DNA of 64,000 bases, from the NCBI RefSeq assembly GCF_014649995.1, contig NZ_BMUC01000001.1, positions 1,239,342 to 1,303,341 on the forward strand. Reading direction: 5' to 3'. Source of the DNA: Streptomyces griseoflavus. Lineage in GTDB: Bacteria > Actinomycetota > Actinomycetes > Streptomycetales > Streptomycetaceae. Made by a program: the position numbers and the translations under genes. Below the pieces are notes generated by a model, which was given only the letters and a program-made list of their open reading frames with translations, made no database searches and was not told the DNA's origin. Below are positions 56,615 to 64,000 of the stretch, piece by piece; within the stretch, counting starts at the first letter, position 1, and each line of letters starts with the position of its first letter.

Positions 56615-56772
56615 CCCGGGACGCCTCCGGCCCGGCGGAAGGTTCCCCTCCGGTCCGAGATTCATACCGTAGTGGGAATGCCCCCCGGATGGCCGTATCC
56701 CTCGGCGGTGCCGGCCGTTCTCCAGTGCACGCTGCGGCGCCTGTCGCAGCGATCGCTAGGAGGGCTCGGAAA

Positions 56773-57018
56773 GTGAAGAACCTGAAGAAGGCAGCGGCCG
56801 TGACGATGGTGGCCGGTGGTCTGCTCGCCGCCGGCACCGGCATGGCCTCCGCCACCGACGGCAGCCACGCCCACGGCAAGGCCGTCGGCTCCCCGGGCGT
56901 CGTCTCCGGCAACGTCATCCAGGTCCCGGTCGACGTCCCGGTCAACGTCTCCGGCAACAGCGTCAACGTCATCGGCCTGCTGAACCCGGCCTTCGGCAAC
57001 ACCGCCGTCAACCACTGA
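56773..57018 (+). CDS. chpE: Chaplin ChpE (short chaplin without cysteines)
   Basis: This 81-residue secreted hydrophobic protein of the streptomycete aerial surface has a signal peptide (about residues 1-28, ending MASA) and one chaplin domain (about 38-80, GSPGVVSGNVIQVPVDVPV...VNVIGLLNPAFGN). Chaplins assemble into amyloid fibrils that lower surface tension for aerial growth. No Cys is present, as is known for ChpE. GTG 56773 has AGGAGG about nine bases upstream. Confidence 0.93.
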   Translation: MKNLKKAAAVTMVAGGLLAAGTGMASATDGSHAHGKAVGSPGVVSGNVIQVPVDVPVNVSGNSVNVIGLLNPAFGNTAVNH

Positions 57019-57029
57019 CGCCCACCCCA

Positions 57030-57068
57030 GAGCCCCGGCCGCCCGCCCCCACCGAGGCGCCGGGGCTC
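57030..57068 (+). terminator. Hairpin terminator after chpE
   Basis: A 9-bp stem (GAGCCCCGG at 57030-57038 with CCGGGGCTC at 57060-57068) begins 12 bases past chpE. The rest of 57069-57299 is C-rich and holds no gene that I can support. Confidence 0.55.
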
Positions 57069-57299
57069 CCCCCTGCCCCCACGCCCAGTCGACCGGCGCA
57101 CCCCGACGCGCCCTCCACGCTCCGCTCTCCGCTCTCCGCGGGCAGTCGTGCCGCAGGGCGGCACGGGTGGGCGCGACGGCACCCCGCCGGCGCCGGGCTG
57201 CGCAACCTCCCCCCGGCCCGCACCCGCGCCAGGGCCACCCCCGAGCACCGGGCTGCTACAGCCCCCGGCCCACCAGCCCCGGCACCACGCCAACCCCCC

Positions 57300-58088
57300 T
57301 CACCCGAACCCCCGCTCCTCCACAACGGAGTTGTACGCCGCTACCCGCGCCCGCCGAGCCGTCCGCTCCACCGGCCGCAACGCCTCCGCCCGCCCCGCCA
57401 TTTCCGACGCACTCACCGCACCCCCGTGCCCGCCACGCCCCGCCAGCGACACCAACGCCCCCACCCGCTCCGCCAGCTCCAGCACCCGCACCGCCCGCGG
57501 CGGATACCCCGGCGCCAGCACATCCCGCCCCCGCGACGCCATCGCCCGCGCCCGGTACGCGTCGATCGCCGCCTCCGCCACCGGCCCCGACCCGGCCACG
57601 TCCAGCCGCGTCAAAACCTCCGTCGCCTCCCGCAACGCCTCGGCCAGCTCCCGCTCCGCCTCCCCGAGCGACGGCACGTCCGCAGGCGGCGCCTCCCGTA
57701 CCGGCAGACAGTGCCAGACCACCTCGACGCGCACATCACCGGGCGGCCCCGCCTCGTGCACCTCCGGCACCAGCCCCAGCGCGGCCCCGGAACAGACCAC
57801 CGCCTCCTCCGCCTCCAGCGCACGCGCGTTGAACTCCGCCGGCCCGCTCAGCCCCAGCGGATGCCCCGGCACCGGCAACGCCACCCGCAGCCCGCTCACG
57901 CCGAGCGCCCGCAGCCGCCCCAGCGCCAGCGTGAGCCCCACCGGCGCGGCCTCGCCCGGCAGCCCCACCACCCGGTGCACCGCGTCCTCCCCGACGACCG
58001 CGACCGCGGCGTCATCCGGCGGGACAAGTCCGGCAAGCAGGGCGTTTCCCCAAGCGGCGAGACGCCCGGAGCGTGGTTCCGAAAGCAT
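57300..58088 (-). CDS. Conserved actinobacterial protein of unknown function
   Basis: I do not recognise this 262-residue soluble protein. The N-terminal half has beta/alpha character (GDDAAVAVVGEDAVHRV-like strands, SGLRVALPVPGHPLGLSGPAEFN). The C-terminal half is helical and Glu/Arg-rich (EAERELAEALREATEVLTRLD). The N-terminal block could be a nucleotide or small-molecule binding fold. ATG 58088 is clear. It is divergent from the orphan ABC ATPase gene, with 163 bases between the starts. Confidence 0.78.
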   Translation of the reverse strand: MLSEPRSGRLAAWGNALLAGLVPPDDAAVAVVGEDAVHRVVGLPGEAAPVGLTLALGRLRALGVSGLRVALPVPGHPLGLSGPAEFNARALEAEEAVVCSGAALGLVPEVHEAGPPGDVRVEVVWHCLPVREAPPADVPSLGEAERELAEALREATEVLTRLDVAGSGPVAEAAIDAYRARAMASRGRDVLAPGYPPRAVRVLELAERVGALVSLAGRGGHGGAVSASEMAGRAEALRPVERTARRARVAAYNSVVEERGFG

Positions 58089-58251
58089 GCGTACACCCTA
58101 GACAGAGCCCAAGAGCCGGACCGGAGGAATGTCCGGGTCGACCGGTGGCGTAGATTTCATGAAGGGCTGCGCCCACGGGTGCGGCGGACCGACCCACAAG
58201 GCGTACGCGACAGCCGAGACCGGCCACACTGCAAGGGGAGACAACGCGCTC

Positions 58252-59049
58252 ATGAGCGATGTTCTGGAGCTTCAGGACGTATCCGTGGTCCGTGAGGGCC
58301 GGGCTCTGGTGGACCAGGTCTCCTGGTCGGTCAAGGAGGGCGAGCGCTGGGTCATCCTCGGCCCGAACGGCGCCGGCAAGACCACCCTCCTCAACCTCGC
58401 CTCCAGTTACCTCTACCCCAGCACGGGAACCGCCACCATCCTCGGCGAGACCCTCGGCAAGCCCGGCACCGACGTCTTCGAGCTGCGCCCCCGCATCGGC
58501 ATGGCCGGCATCGCCATGGCCGACAAGCTCCCCAAGAAGCAGACCGTCCTGCAGACCGTGCTCACCGCCGCCTACGGCATGACCGCCGGCTGGCAGGAGG
58601 AGTACGAGGACATCGACGAGCAGCGCGCCCGCGCCTTCCTCGACCGCCTCGGCATGTCCGACTACCTGGACCGCAAGTTCGGCACCCTCTCCGAGGGCGA
58701 GCGCAAGCGCACCCTCATCGCCCGCGCCCTGATGACCGACCCCGAGCTGCTCCTCCTCGACGAGCCCGCCGCCGGCCTCGACCTCGGCGGCCGCGAGGAC
58801 CTCGTACGCCGCCTCGGCCGCCTCGCCCGCGACCCGATCGCCCCCTCCATGATCATGGTCACGCACCACGTGGAGGAGATCGCCCCCGGTTTCACCCACG
58901 TCCTGATGATCCGTCAGGGCAAGGTCCTCGCCGCCGGCCCGCTGGAGCTCGAACTCACCTCCCGCAACCTCTCCCTCTGCTTCGGCCTCCCGCTCGTCGT
59001 CGAACAGGTCGGCGACCGCTGGACCGCCCAGGGCCTGCCGATGGCCTGA
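58252..59049 (+). CDS. Orphan ABC transporter ATP-binding protein
   Basis: This 265-residue ATPase has Walker A GPNGAGKTT (about residues 37-45), signature LSEGERKRT (LSxGE variant) about 143, Walker B LLLLDEPAAGLDLGG and the switch His in MVTHHVEEI. The LSEGE signature and MADKLPKKQTVLQTV insert are typical of this streptomycete family (YlmA-like). No permease gene is adjacent, so it either pairs with a distant partner or acts alone. ATG 58252 follows AAGGGGAG about 12 bases upstream. The nfeD gene follows 95 bases on. Confidence 0.9.
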   Translation: MSDVLELQDVSVVREGRALVDQVSWSVKEGERWVILGPNGAGKTTLLNLASSYLYPSTGTATILGETLGKPGTDVFELRPRIGMAGIAMADKLPKKQTVLQTVLTAAYGMTAGWQEEYEDIDEQRARAFLDRLGMSDYLDRKFGTLSEGERKRTLIARALMTDPELLLLDEPAAGLDLGGREDLVRRLGRLARDPIAPSMIMVTHHVEEIAPGFTHVLMIRQGKVLAAGPLELELTSRNLSLCFGLPLVVEQVGDRWTAQGLPMA

Positions 59050-59144
59050 ACCGCACCACCGGACGCAACATCCCGAGCCGCACGGCGCGTTCAAACTGAT
59101 CGGCGCCCTGTCGGCGACCGGGCGCCCGGTCCTACCATGGCCCG

Positions 59145-59576
59145 GTGGACATCGACGCATGGCTGTGGTGGCTGATCGGCGCGACGGCACTCGGCATCGG
59201 GCTCGTGATCACCGCGATGCCCGAACTCGGCTTGCTCGCGGTGGGCGCCGTCACCGCGGCACTGGTCTCCGGAGTCTTCGGCGGGGGCGCCGTCGCCCAG
59301 GTCGTGGTCTTCGCCGTCGTCTCGACGGCACTCATCGCCGTCGTACGCCCCATCGCCAGGAGACACCGCACCCAGCGGCCCGAACTCGCCACCGGCGTCG
59401 ACGCCCTGAAGGGAAAACAGGCCGTCGTACTGGAACGCGTCGACGGATCGGGCGGCCGGATCAAGCTCGCGGGCGAGGTCTGGTCGGCACGCGCCCTCGA
59501 CGCCGGCCGCGCCTACGACGTGGGCCAGGAAGTGGACGTCGTCGACATCGAGGGAGCCACGGCGATCGTCATGTGA
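59145..59576 (+). CDS. NfeD family membrane protein
   Basis: This 143-residue protein has three transmembrane helices (about residues 5-25, 29-45 and 49-67) and a C-terminal OB-fold domain (GKQAVVLERVDGSGGRIKLAGEVWSARA, EVDVVDIEGATAIV). NfeD proteins partner with SPFH/stomatin proteins in membrane microdomains, and the SPFH gene follows. GTG 59145 is the start, because the following residues form the first helix. Confidence 0.93.
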   Translation: MDIDAWLWWLIGATALGIGLVITAMPELGLLAVGAVTAALVSGVFGGGAVAQVVVFAVVSTALIAVVRPIARRHRTQRPELATGVDALKGKQAVVLERVDGSGGRIKLAGEVWSARALDAGRAYDVGQEVDVVDIEGATAIVM

Positions 59577-59724
59577 CCCCATCACGACACAACTGCGGCG
59601 AACAATCCCCCAGTTGCACCGACGGTCTGACAGACTCGACCAGCAAGATCTTCAACAGCGAGATCTTCCCAGGCACAACAGCTGCCCTAGGCGCCGAGGT
59701 CAAGAAGGGTTCGGGGAACCGACG

Positions 59725-60669
59725 ATGGAACCGATCATCATCGTCCTGATCATCCTGGTGGTGTTGGTCTTCATCGCCCTGATCAAGACGATCCAAGTCA
59801 TCCCACAGGCCAGCGCCGCCATCGTCGAGCGCTTCGGCCGCTACACGCGGACACTGAACGCGGGCCTCAACATCGTCGTCCCGTTCATCGACACCATCCG
59901 CAACCGCATCGACCTGCGCGAACAGGTCGTCCCGTTCCCGCCGCAGCCGGTCATCACCCAGGACAACCTGGTCGTCAACATCGACACCGTCATCTACTAC
60001 CAGGTCACCGACGCCCGCGCCGCCACCTACGAGGTCGCCAGCTACATCCAGGCCATCGAGCAGCTCACCGTCACCACCCTGCGCAACATCATCGGCGGCA
60101 TGGACCTGGAGCGCACCCTCACCTCCCGCGAGGAGATCAACGCGGCCCTGCGCGGCGTCCTCGACGAGGCCACCGGCAAGTGGGGCATCCGCGTCAACCG
60201 TGTCGAGCTCAAGGCCATCGAGCCGCCCACCTCCATCCAGGACTCGATGGAGAAGCAGATGCGCGCCGACCGCGACAAGCGCGCCGCCATCCTCCAGGCC
60301 GAAGGTGTCCGCCAGTCCGAGATCCTGCGCGCCGAGGGCGAGAAGCAGTCCCAGATCCTGCGCGCCGAGGGCGAGGCCAAGGCAGCCGCCCTGCGCGCCG
60401 AGGGCGAGGCCCAGGCGGTCCGTACGGTCTTCGAGGCCATCCACGCCGGCGACCCGGACCAGAAGCTGCTCTCCTACCAGTACCTCCAGATGCTCCCGAA
60501 GATCGCCGAGGGAGACGCCAACAAGCTCTGGATCGTCCCCAGCGAGATCGGCGACGCACTCAAGGGCCTCTCCGGCGCGATGGGCAACTTCGGCGCCATG
60601 GGCGGCAACAACACCCCCGCCCCCAACGTCCCCGCCCAGGAACGCCGCGAGAAGCCCTCCATCGACTAG
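59725..60669 (+). CDS. SPFH/stomatin family membrane protein
   Basis: This 314-residue protein has an N-terminal membrane helix (residues 2-20), an SPFH/band-7 domain (about 25-200, ERFGRYTRTLNAGLNIVVPFID and RVELKAIEPP) and a coiled-coil with ILRAEGEKQSQILRAEGEA repeats (about 205-240). A Gly/Asn-rich tail follows. Its partner NfeD is encoded just upstream. It probably scaffolds membrane domains or protease complexes. ATG 59725 is the only start consistent with the helix. The 148-base gap to nfeD holds two AGATCT palindromes (59646 and 59661). Confidence 0.94.
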   Translation: MEPIIIVLIILVVLVFIALIKTIQVIPQASAAIVERFGRYTRTLNAGLNIVVPFIDTIRNRIDLREQVVPFPPQPVITQDNLVVNIDTVIYYQVTDARAATYEVASYIQAIEQLTVTTLRNIIGGMDLERTLTSREEINAALRGVLDEATGKWGIRVNRVELKAIEPPTSIQDSMEKQMRADRDKRAAILQAEGVRQSEILRAEGEKQSQILRAEGEAKAAALRAEGEAQAVRTVFEAIHAGDPDQKLLSYQYLQMLPKIAEGDANKLWIVPSEIGDALKGLSGAMGNFGAMGGNNTPAPNVPAQERREKPSID

Positions 60670-60677
60670 GGCAACCC

Positions 60678-60748
60678 CTCAGGGGCGCGGGAAACCGCGC
60701 GACGAGCCACGACGCACCCGCGGTCGGGCCGGCGCCCGCGCCCCTGAG
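60678..60748. terminator. Long-loop hairpin between convergent genes (intergenic repeat type)
   Basis: CTCAGGGGCGCGGG (60678-60691) pairs with CCCGCGCCCCTGAG (60735-60748), with a 43-base loop that includes AACCGCGCGACGAGCCACGA. Elements with this text (CCCTCAGGGGCGCGGG...) are a recurring Streptomyces intergenic unit. It can terminate both the SPFH and HNH genes. Confidence 0.7.
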
Positions 60749-60758
60749 ACGCAGCCGT

Positions 60759-61265
60759 TCACGCCGCGTCCAGCGCCAGCCACTCCGGCAACGCCTCGAA
60801 CTCCTCCGCGCCCAGCGCCAGCAGCATCGCGTCGGCCGGCGTCGGCTCGAACGGCTCCCGCAGCAACGGCATACCGGCCTGCTCGGGCGTCCGGTTCGCC
60901 TTCCGGTGATTGTCCTCCGCGCAGGACGCCACCGTGTTCAGCCACGTGTCCTGCCCACCGCGCGACCTCGGCACCACGTGGTCCACGGTCGTCGCCCGAC
61001 GGCCGCAGTACGCGCACCGGTGCCGGTCCCGGACCAGCACACCCCGCCTCGACCACGGCGCTTGTCTTCGGAACGGCACCCTCACGTACTGGCAGAGCCT
61101 GATCACCCGGGGCGCCGGTATGTCGACCGCCGCTCCACGCATCCGCAGTTCGGGGTGGGCCTGCTCGACGACGGCCTTGTCCTGAAGCACCAGAACGACG
61201 GCTCGGTTCAACGTCACCGTCGACAACGGCTCGAAGCTCGCGTTCAGCACCAGCGTGTCCCGCAT
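60759..61265 (-). CDS. HNH endonuclease family protein
   Basis: This 168-residue protein has a conserved N-terminal strand-helix block (TLVLNASFEPLSTVTLNRAVVLVL), then an HNH/McrA-type nuclease domain (about residues 83-125) with CAYCGRRATTVDHVVPRSRGG and the later CAEDNHRKANRTP, which gives the His-Asn-His set and one Cys pair for zinc. Its biological target is unknown. Copies of this family are common single genes in actinobacteria. ATG 61265 is the start. Its upstream region (61266-61412) has a C11 run but no gene. Confidence 0.9.
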   Translation of the reverse strand: MRDTLVLNASFEPLSTVTLNRAVVLVLQDKAVVEQAHPELRMRGAAVDIPAPRVIRLCQYVRVPFRRQAPWSRRGVLVRDRHRCAYCGRRATTVDHVVPRSRGGQDTWLNTVASCAEDNHRKANRTPEQAGMPLLREPFEPTPADAMLLALGAEEFEALPEWLALDAA

Positions 61266-61412
61266 ACCAGCCCACCTCCCGTGTGCACCGGCCCACCCCT
61301 CGGCGGGCTGGGATCAACTCTGGCCGGGCACGCCGGGATGGACAACGCAATATCCGCTGCTCCCGCGGGAGGCACCGCCCCCCCCCCCCGCGACCCCCCC
61401 CGAAAACAAAAA

Positions 61413-61450
61413 TGCCCGCCCCTGATCAATTCCAAGACCAGGGGCGGGCA
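61413..61450 (-). terminator. Rho-independent terminator of the PEBP gene
   Basis: On the minus strand a perfect 12-bp stem (61439-61450 with 61413-61424), 14-base loop and TTTTTGTTTT tail (61403-61412) form a textbook intrinsic terminator, unusual in Streptomyces for having a T-run. Confidence 0.9.
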
Positions 61451-61485
61451 AACGTTCCATGAACGCCCGGAGCGGTACGGAGGGC

Positions 61486-62025
61486 TCAGGACTCCGCGGG
61501 CACCTCGTACTCACCGATCAGATGGGCACGCGCGAGCGTGTGGAAACGCAGGTTGAAACCCACCGCGGCCGGAGAGGCGTCCGAGTCCGGACCCAGCTTC
61601 TCCTGGTCCACGGCGTACACCGTGAACACATACCGGTGCGGCCCGTCCCCGGGCGGCGGCGCGGCGCCACCGAACTCCTTGCCGCCGTAGTCGTTGCGCA
61701 CCTGTACGGCGCCCTCGGGCAGCCCCTCGAACGAACCACTGCCCGCACCCGCCGGCAATTCCGTCACCGAGGCCGGAATGTCGAACACCACCCAGTGCCA
61801 GAACCCGCTGCCCGTCGGGGCGTCCGGGTCGAAGCACGTCACGGCGAAGCTCCTGGCCTCCGACGGGAAGCCCTCCCAGCGCAGGTGCGGTGAGGTGTTG
61901 CCGGCCGCGTGAACCTGAGCGTCCTTGAGCGTCGCGCCTTCCGTCACATCGTCACTGGTCACCGTGAACGACGGCACCGGCGGATGGAAGTCGTGGGGGA
62001 GCGGCCGCCGCTTGAGCTCGGTCAC
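61486..62025 (-). CDS. YbhB/YbcL family Raf kinase inhibitor-like (PEBP) protein
   Basis: This 179-residue phosphatidylethanolamine-binding protein fold has the anion-binding pocket motifs [21 protein letters not shown] and [25 protein letters not shown]. It is presumed cytoplasmic, as no signal peptide is seen. Bacterial relatives have no firm function. GTG 62025 has AGGAGGT seven bases upstream, an ideal ribosome-binding site. It follows spo0M on the same strand with a 41-base gap. Confidence 0.92.
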   Translation of the reverse strand: MTELKRRPLPHDFHPPVPSFTVTSDDVTEGATLKDAQVHAAGNTSPHLRWEGFPSEARSFAVTCFDPDAPTGSGFWHWVVFDIPASVTELPAGAGSGSFEGLPEGAVQVRNDYGGKEFGGAAPPPGDGPHRYVFTVYAVDQEKLGPDSDASPAAVGFNLRFHTLARAHLIGEYEVPAES

Positions 62026-62066
62026 CTCGGTACCTCCTGATCGTCTGCGTTCGGTCGGAACCGAGC

Positions 62067-62849
62067 CTAGAACCAGTTGCGCCTGCTGCCGACCTCCGAC
62101 AGCCACTGGTTGAGGTACGCCGCCCAGTCGGTCCCCTGGTAGTCGTTCAGCCCCACCTTGAAGGAACGGAAGGTGTCGCTGCCCTCGCTGAACAGGCCGG
62201 GCTTCTTGTCCATCTCCAGCACGACGTCCATGGCCTGGTCGTCCGCCACGAAGCTCAGCTCGACCTGGTGCAGCCCCCGGTACTGCTGCGGCGGGAAGAA
62301 CTCGATCTCCTGGTAGAACGGCAGCTTCTGCCGGGTGCCACGGATGTGCCCGCGCTCCATGTCCGCGCTCTTGAAGCGGAAGCCCAGCTGGATGAACGCG
62401 TCCAGGATCGCCTTCTGCGCCGGCAGCGGGTGCACGTTGACCGGGTCCAGGTCACTGGAGTCCACGGCCCGGGCGATCGCCAGCTCCGTGCTCACCCCGA
62501 TGTTCATCCCGCGCAGCGGCTGACCGTCGATCATCGTGATCGGCGTCTCCCACGGAATCTCCAGCCCGAACTGCACCGCGTGCACCGCGCCCGCCTGGAG
62601 TTCGAAGGCGCCGCCGAGCTGCGACTTCGTGAACTCGATGTCCTGCTTGTACTCCTGGTCGCCGCTCTCCACCTCGACCTTGGCCTGCAGCCCCACCGAC
62701 AGACCCTCGATCTGCTGGTTCACGGACCCGCCCTGGATCCGCACCTCGCCCTGGACGACCCCGCCCGGAACGACGTTGACCTCGTGCAGCACCGTCTCGA
62801 CCGAGGCCCCGCCGGCTCCCAGACTCGCCAGCAGCTTCTTGAACGCCAT
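62067..62849 (-). CDS. Spo0M family sporulation-control protein
   Basis: This 260-residue beta-rich arrestin-like protein has [24 protein letters not shown] at the start and the internal [15 protein letters not shown] and [28 protein letters not shown]. It matches Spo0M of Bacillus, which affects sporulation, and the AmfB-independent Spo0M-like proteins of Streptomyces. ATG 62849 has GAGGGAGAG upstream. It probably shares a transcript with the PEBP gene. Confidence 0.93.
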   Translation of the reverse strand: MAFKKLLASLGAGGASVETVLHEVNVVPGGVVQGEVRIQGGSVNQQIEGLSVGLQAKVEVESGDQEYKQDIEFTKSQLGGAFELQAGAVHAVQFGLEIPWETPITMIDGQPLRGMNIGVSTELAIARAVDSSDLDPVNVHPLPAQKAILDAFIQLGFRFKSADMERGHIRGTRQKLPFYQEIEFFPPQQYRGLHQVELSFVADDQAMDVVLEMDKKPGLFSEGSDTFRSFKVGLNDYQGTDWAAYLNQWLSEVGSRRNWF

Positions 62850-62994
62850 GTCTCTCCCTCTGTCGTCCTGCCATCGCTTGTGTGCAAGGACCGCTGATCC
62901 CTAACAACGCGATCCGGCCGTGGCCGGTTCCGTCGGTCCTCACCCCGGCAAGAGCGGCGTCCGTTCAACACCCTCTCCAGTACCCTCGGACGGC

Positions 62995-63636
62995 ATGATC
63001 GCGACCCCCGACCGTACGCCCCTGCCCAGAAACTTCTTCGACCGACCCGTCCTCGAGGTCGCCCCCGACCTCCTCGGCCGGATCCTGGTCCGCAGCACCC
63101 CGGACGGTCCGATCGCCCTCCGCCTGACCGAAGTCGAGGCCTACGACGGCCAGAACGACCCGGGCTCCCACGCCTTCCGCGGTCGCACGGCACGCAACGA
63201 GGTCATGTTCGGCGCGCCCGGTCACGTATACGTCTACTTCACCTATGGCATGTGGTTCTGCATGAACCTGGTCTGTGGTCCCGAGGGACGGGCGAGCGCG
63301 GTGCTCCTGCGGGCCGGGGAGATCGTGGAGGGAGCCGAGCTGGCCCGTTCGCGCCGGCTCACGGCCCGCAACGACAAGGAACTGGCCAAAGGCCCTGCCC
63401 GACTCGCCACGGCCCTCGGCGTCGACCGCGCCCTCAACGGGACGGACGCCTGCGCGAGCGGCGACACCCCGCTCCGTATCCTCACCGGCACCCGAGCGGC
63501 ATCCGCTCAGGTGCGCAACGGTCCGCGCACCGGGGTCTCGGGCGAGGGGGCCGTACACCCATGGCGGTACTGGGTCGACAACGACCCGACCGTGAGCCCG
63601 TACCGGGCCCACGTGCCGCGGCGCCGACGGAGTTGA
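62995..63636 (+). CDS. 3-methyladenine DNA glycosylase (AAG/MPG family)
   Basis: This base-excision-repair enzyme removes 3-methyladenine and other alkylated purines. The 213-residue product carries [19 protein letters not shown], the catalytic EVEAYDG (Glu about 47), and [25 protein letters not shown]. The [17 protein letters not shown] and closing [15 protein letters not shown] blocks are also typical. ATG 62995 is the start, with no strong ribosome-binding site, so it may be leaderless. It is divergent from spo0M. Confidence 0.94.
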   Translation: MIATPDRTPLPRNFFDRPVLEVAPDLLGRILVRSTPDGPIALRLTEVEAYDGQNDPGSHAFRGRTARNEVMFGAPGHVYVYFTYGMWFCMNLVCGPEGRASAVLLRAGEIVEGAELARSRRLTARNDKELAKGPARLATALGVDRALNGTDACASGDTPLRILTGTRAASAQVRNGPRTGVSGEGAVHPWRYWVDNDPTVSPYRAHVPRRRRS

Positions 63637-63799
63637 CTCCTCGATCGAAGATGCGTAAGGTGGCCCGAGCCGCTTGACCCGGGTACGGCGTTCGCCTGCA
63701 GCCGGAAGCGGCCAACCCACTACCTACAATCACCCCTCAGCGGGGCCGAATTCTTCATGCCCGCATGCCTGAATTCGCTCACCGCACAGCCCGATTATG

Positions 63800-64000
63800 A
63801 ATCGAGCGAGGGAATCGGCTAGCGTAGTGAATGTCGAAAGGCCGACAGGCGAAAGTCATCGACTCGACGGCAAAACCCGCCGACTGGGATTCAGGTCCGA
63901 AAGGTTCTGATAGAGTCGGAACGGCCGGAAAGGGAAACGCGAAAGCGTGAACCTGGAAAGCACCGAGGAAATCGGATCGGAAAGATCTGATAGAGTCGGA
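63800..64000 (+). promoter_or_regulatory. Probable rRNA operon promoter region at the window edge
   Basis: The 364 bases after the glycosylase gene hold no ORF that I can support. They are AT-richer than their surroundings and include two 14-base direct repeats, CTGATAGAGTCGGA at 63907-63920 and 63987-64000, 80 bases apart, each with a TAGAGT -10-like hexamer. Tandem promoters of this kind precede Streptomyces rRNA operons, so a 16S gene probably starts beyond the window. Two GATC sites (63975 and 63984) also lie here. Confidence 0.6.

Noticed and set aside
57069-57299. A small gene in the C-rich gap between chpE and the next gene
   Set aside because: Open frames there are Pro-rich shadows without a ribosome-binding site.
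61379-61401. C-rich tracts (C11 and a shorter run) as a second phase-variable site
   Set aside because: They are outside any coding region, downstream of the terminator of the PEBP gene, so length changes would not shift a frame.
63907-64000. Direct repeats read as a CRISPR array
   Set aside because: Only two copies, 80 bases apart, with -10-like content. No array structure and no cas genes are present.

Overview
The window is a very GC-rich, densely coded stretch of chromosome from a Streptomyces or a very close relative. The evidence is GTG and TTG starts, 4-base ATGA and GTGA gene overlaps, a chaplin gene (chpE), the nucleoid protein gene gbn, a Spo0M homologue, a streptophobe-family membrane protein and a linked fabG-fabI pair. 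From memory, the gene order follows the S. coelicolor core-chromosome block running from cobN down to the alkyladenine glycosylase gene. I could not align it. I see no insertion sequence, prophage, CRISPR array or tRNA. It reads as conserved core chromosome with small local rearrangements.

Layout. 1-6.3 kb: a minus-strand cobalamin operon, cbiB-cobQ-cobN (cobN cut by the window edge), behind a B12 riboswitch. 6.4-8 kb: phosphate transporter pitH2 with a two-repeat PHO box and a small membrane partner. 8-14 kb: an aldolase, an alpha/beta hydrolase, an unknown protein, a VOC protein and an ABC-F ATPase preceded by a tiny leader ORF. 14-15.4 kb: gbn, preceded by a cluster of GATC sites, and an enoyl-CoA hydratase. 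15.5-18.7 kb: an Asp23/AmaP envelope-stress operon with a divergent Asp23-like gene. 18.7-27.8 kb, all minus strand: SDR, GH15 enzyme, a coupled ECF-sigma cassette whose first gene looks like an internally deleted sodium:solute symporter, SURF1, a metallothionein-like protein, a DEDDh-BRCT exonuclease, CopD and a CoA transferase. 27.9-31 kb: two tandem secreted subtilisins.

31.2-35.8 kb: DUF485-ActP acetate symporter operon, moaA and small membrane proteins. 35.9-40.1 kb: tyrS and tldE-tldD. 40.5-42 kb: fabG-fabI of type II fatty acid synthesis. 42.1-45.6 kb: a GntR repressor divergent from an MFS exporter, then two microproteins and a SixA-like phosphatase. 45.6-49 kb: serB and a streptophobe gene broken by a 12-base C tract inside a tandem duplication. 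49.1-52.5 kb: a double-FHA ABC transporter and a secreted transglycosylase. 52.8-57 kb: queA, an SDR, a GAF histidine kinase and response regulator, and chpE. 57.3-63.6 kb: an unknown protein, an orphan ABC ATPase, NfeD-SPFH, HNH endonuclease, PEBP, Spo0M and an alkyladenine DNA glycosylase. The last 200 bases look like the promoter region of an rRNA operon lying beyond the right edge.

Functional themes are housekeeping metabolism (B12, fatty acids, serine, molybdopterin, tRNA charging and modification), envelope and stress homeostasis (Asp23/AmaP, NfeD-SPFH, streptophobe, SLT, FHA-ABC), metal handling (SURF1, CopD, metallothionein-like protein) and development (gbn, chpE, spo0M). The most unusual items are the C-tract frameshift that opens a streptophobe-SerB read-through frame, the internally deleted symporter coupled to a sigma factor, the possible leaderless leader peptide before the ABC-F gene, and the GATC cluster before gbn.
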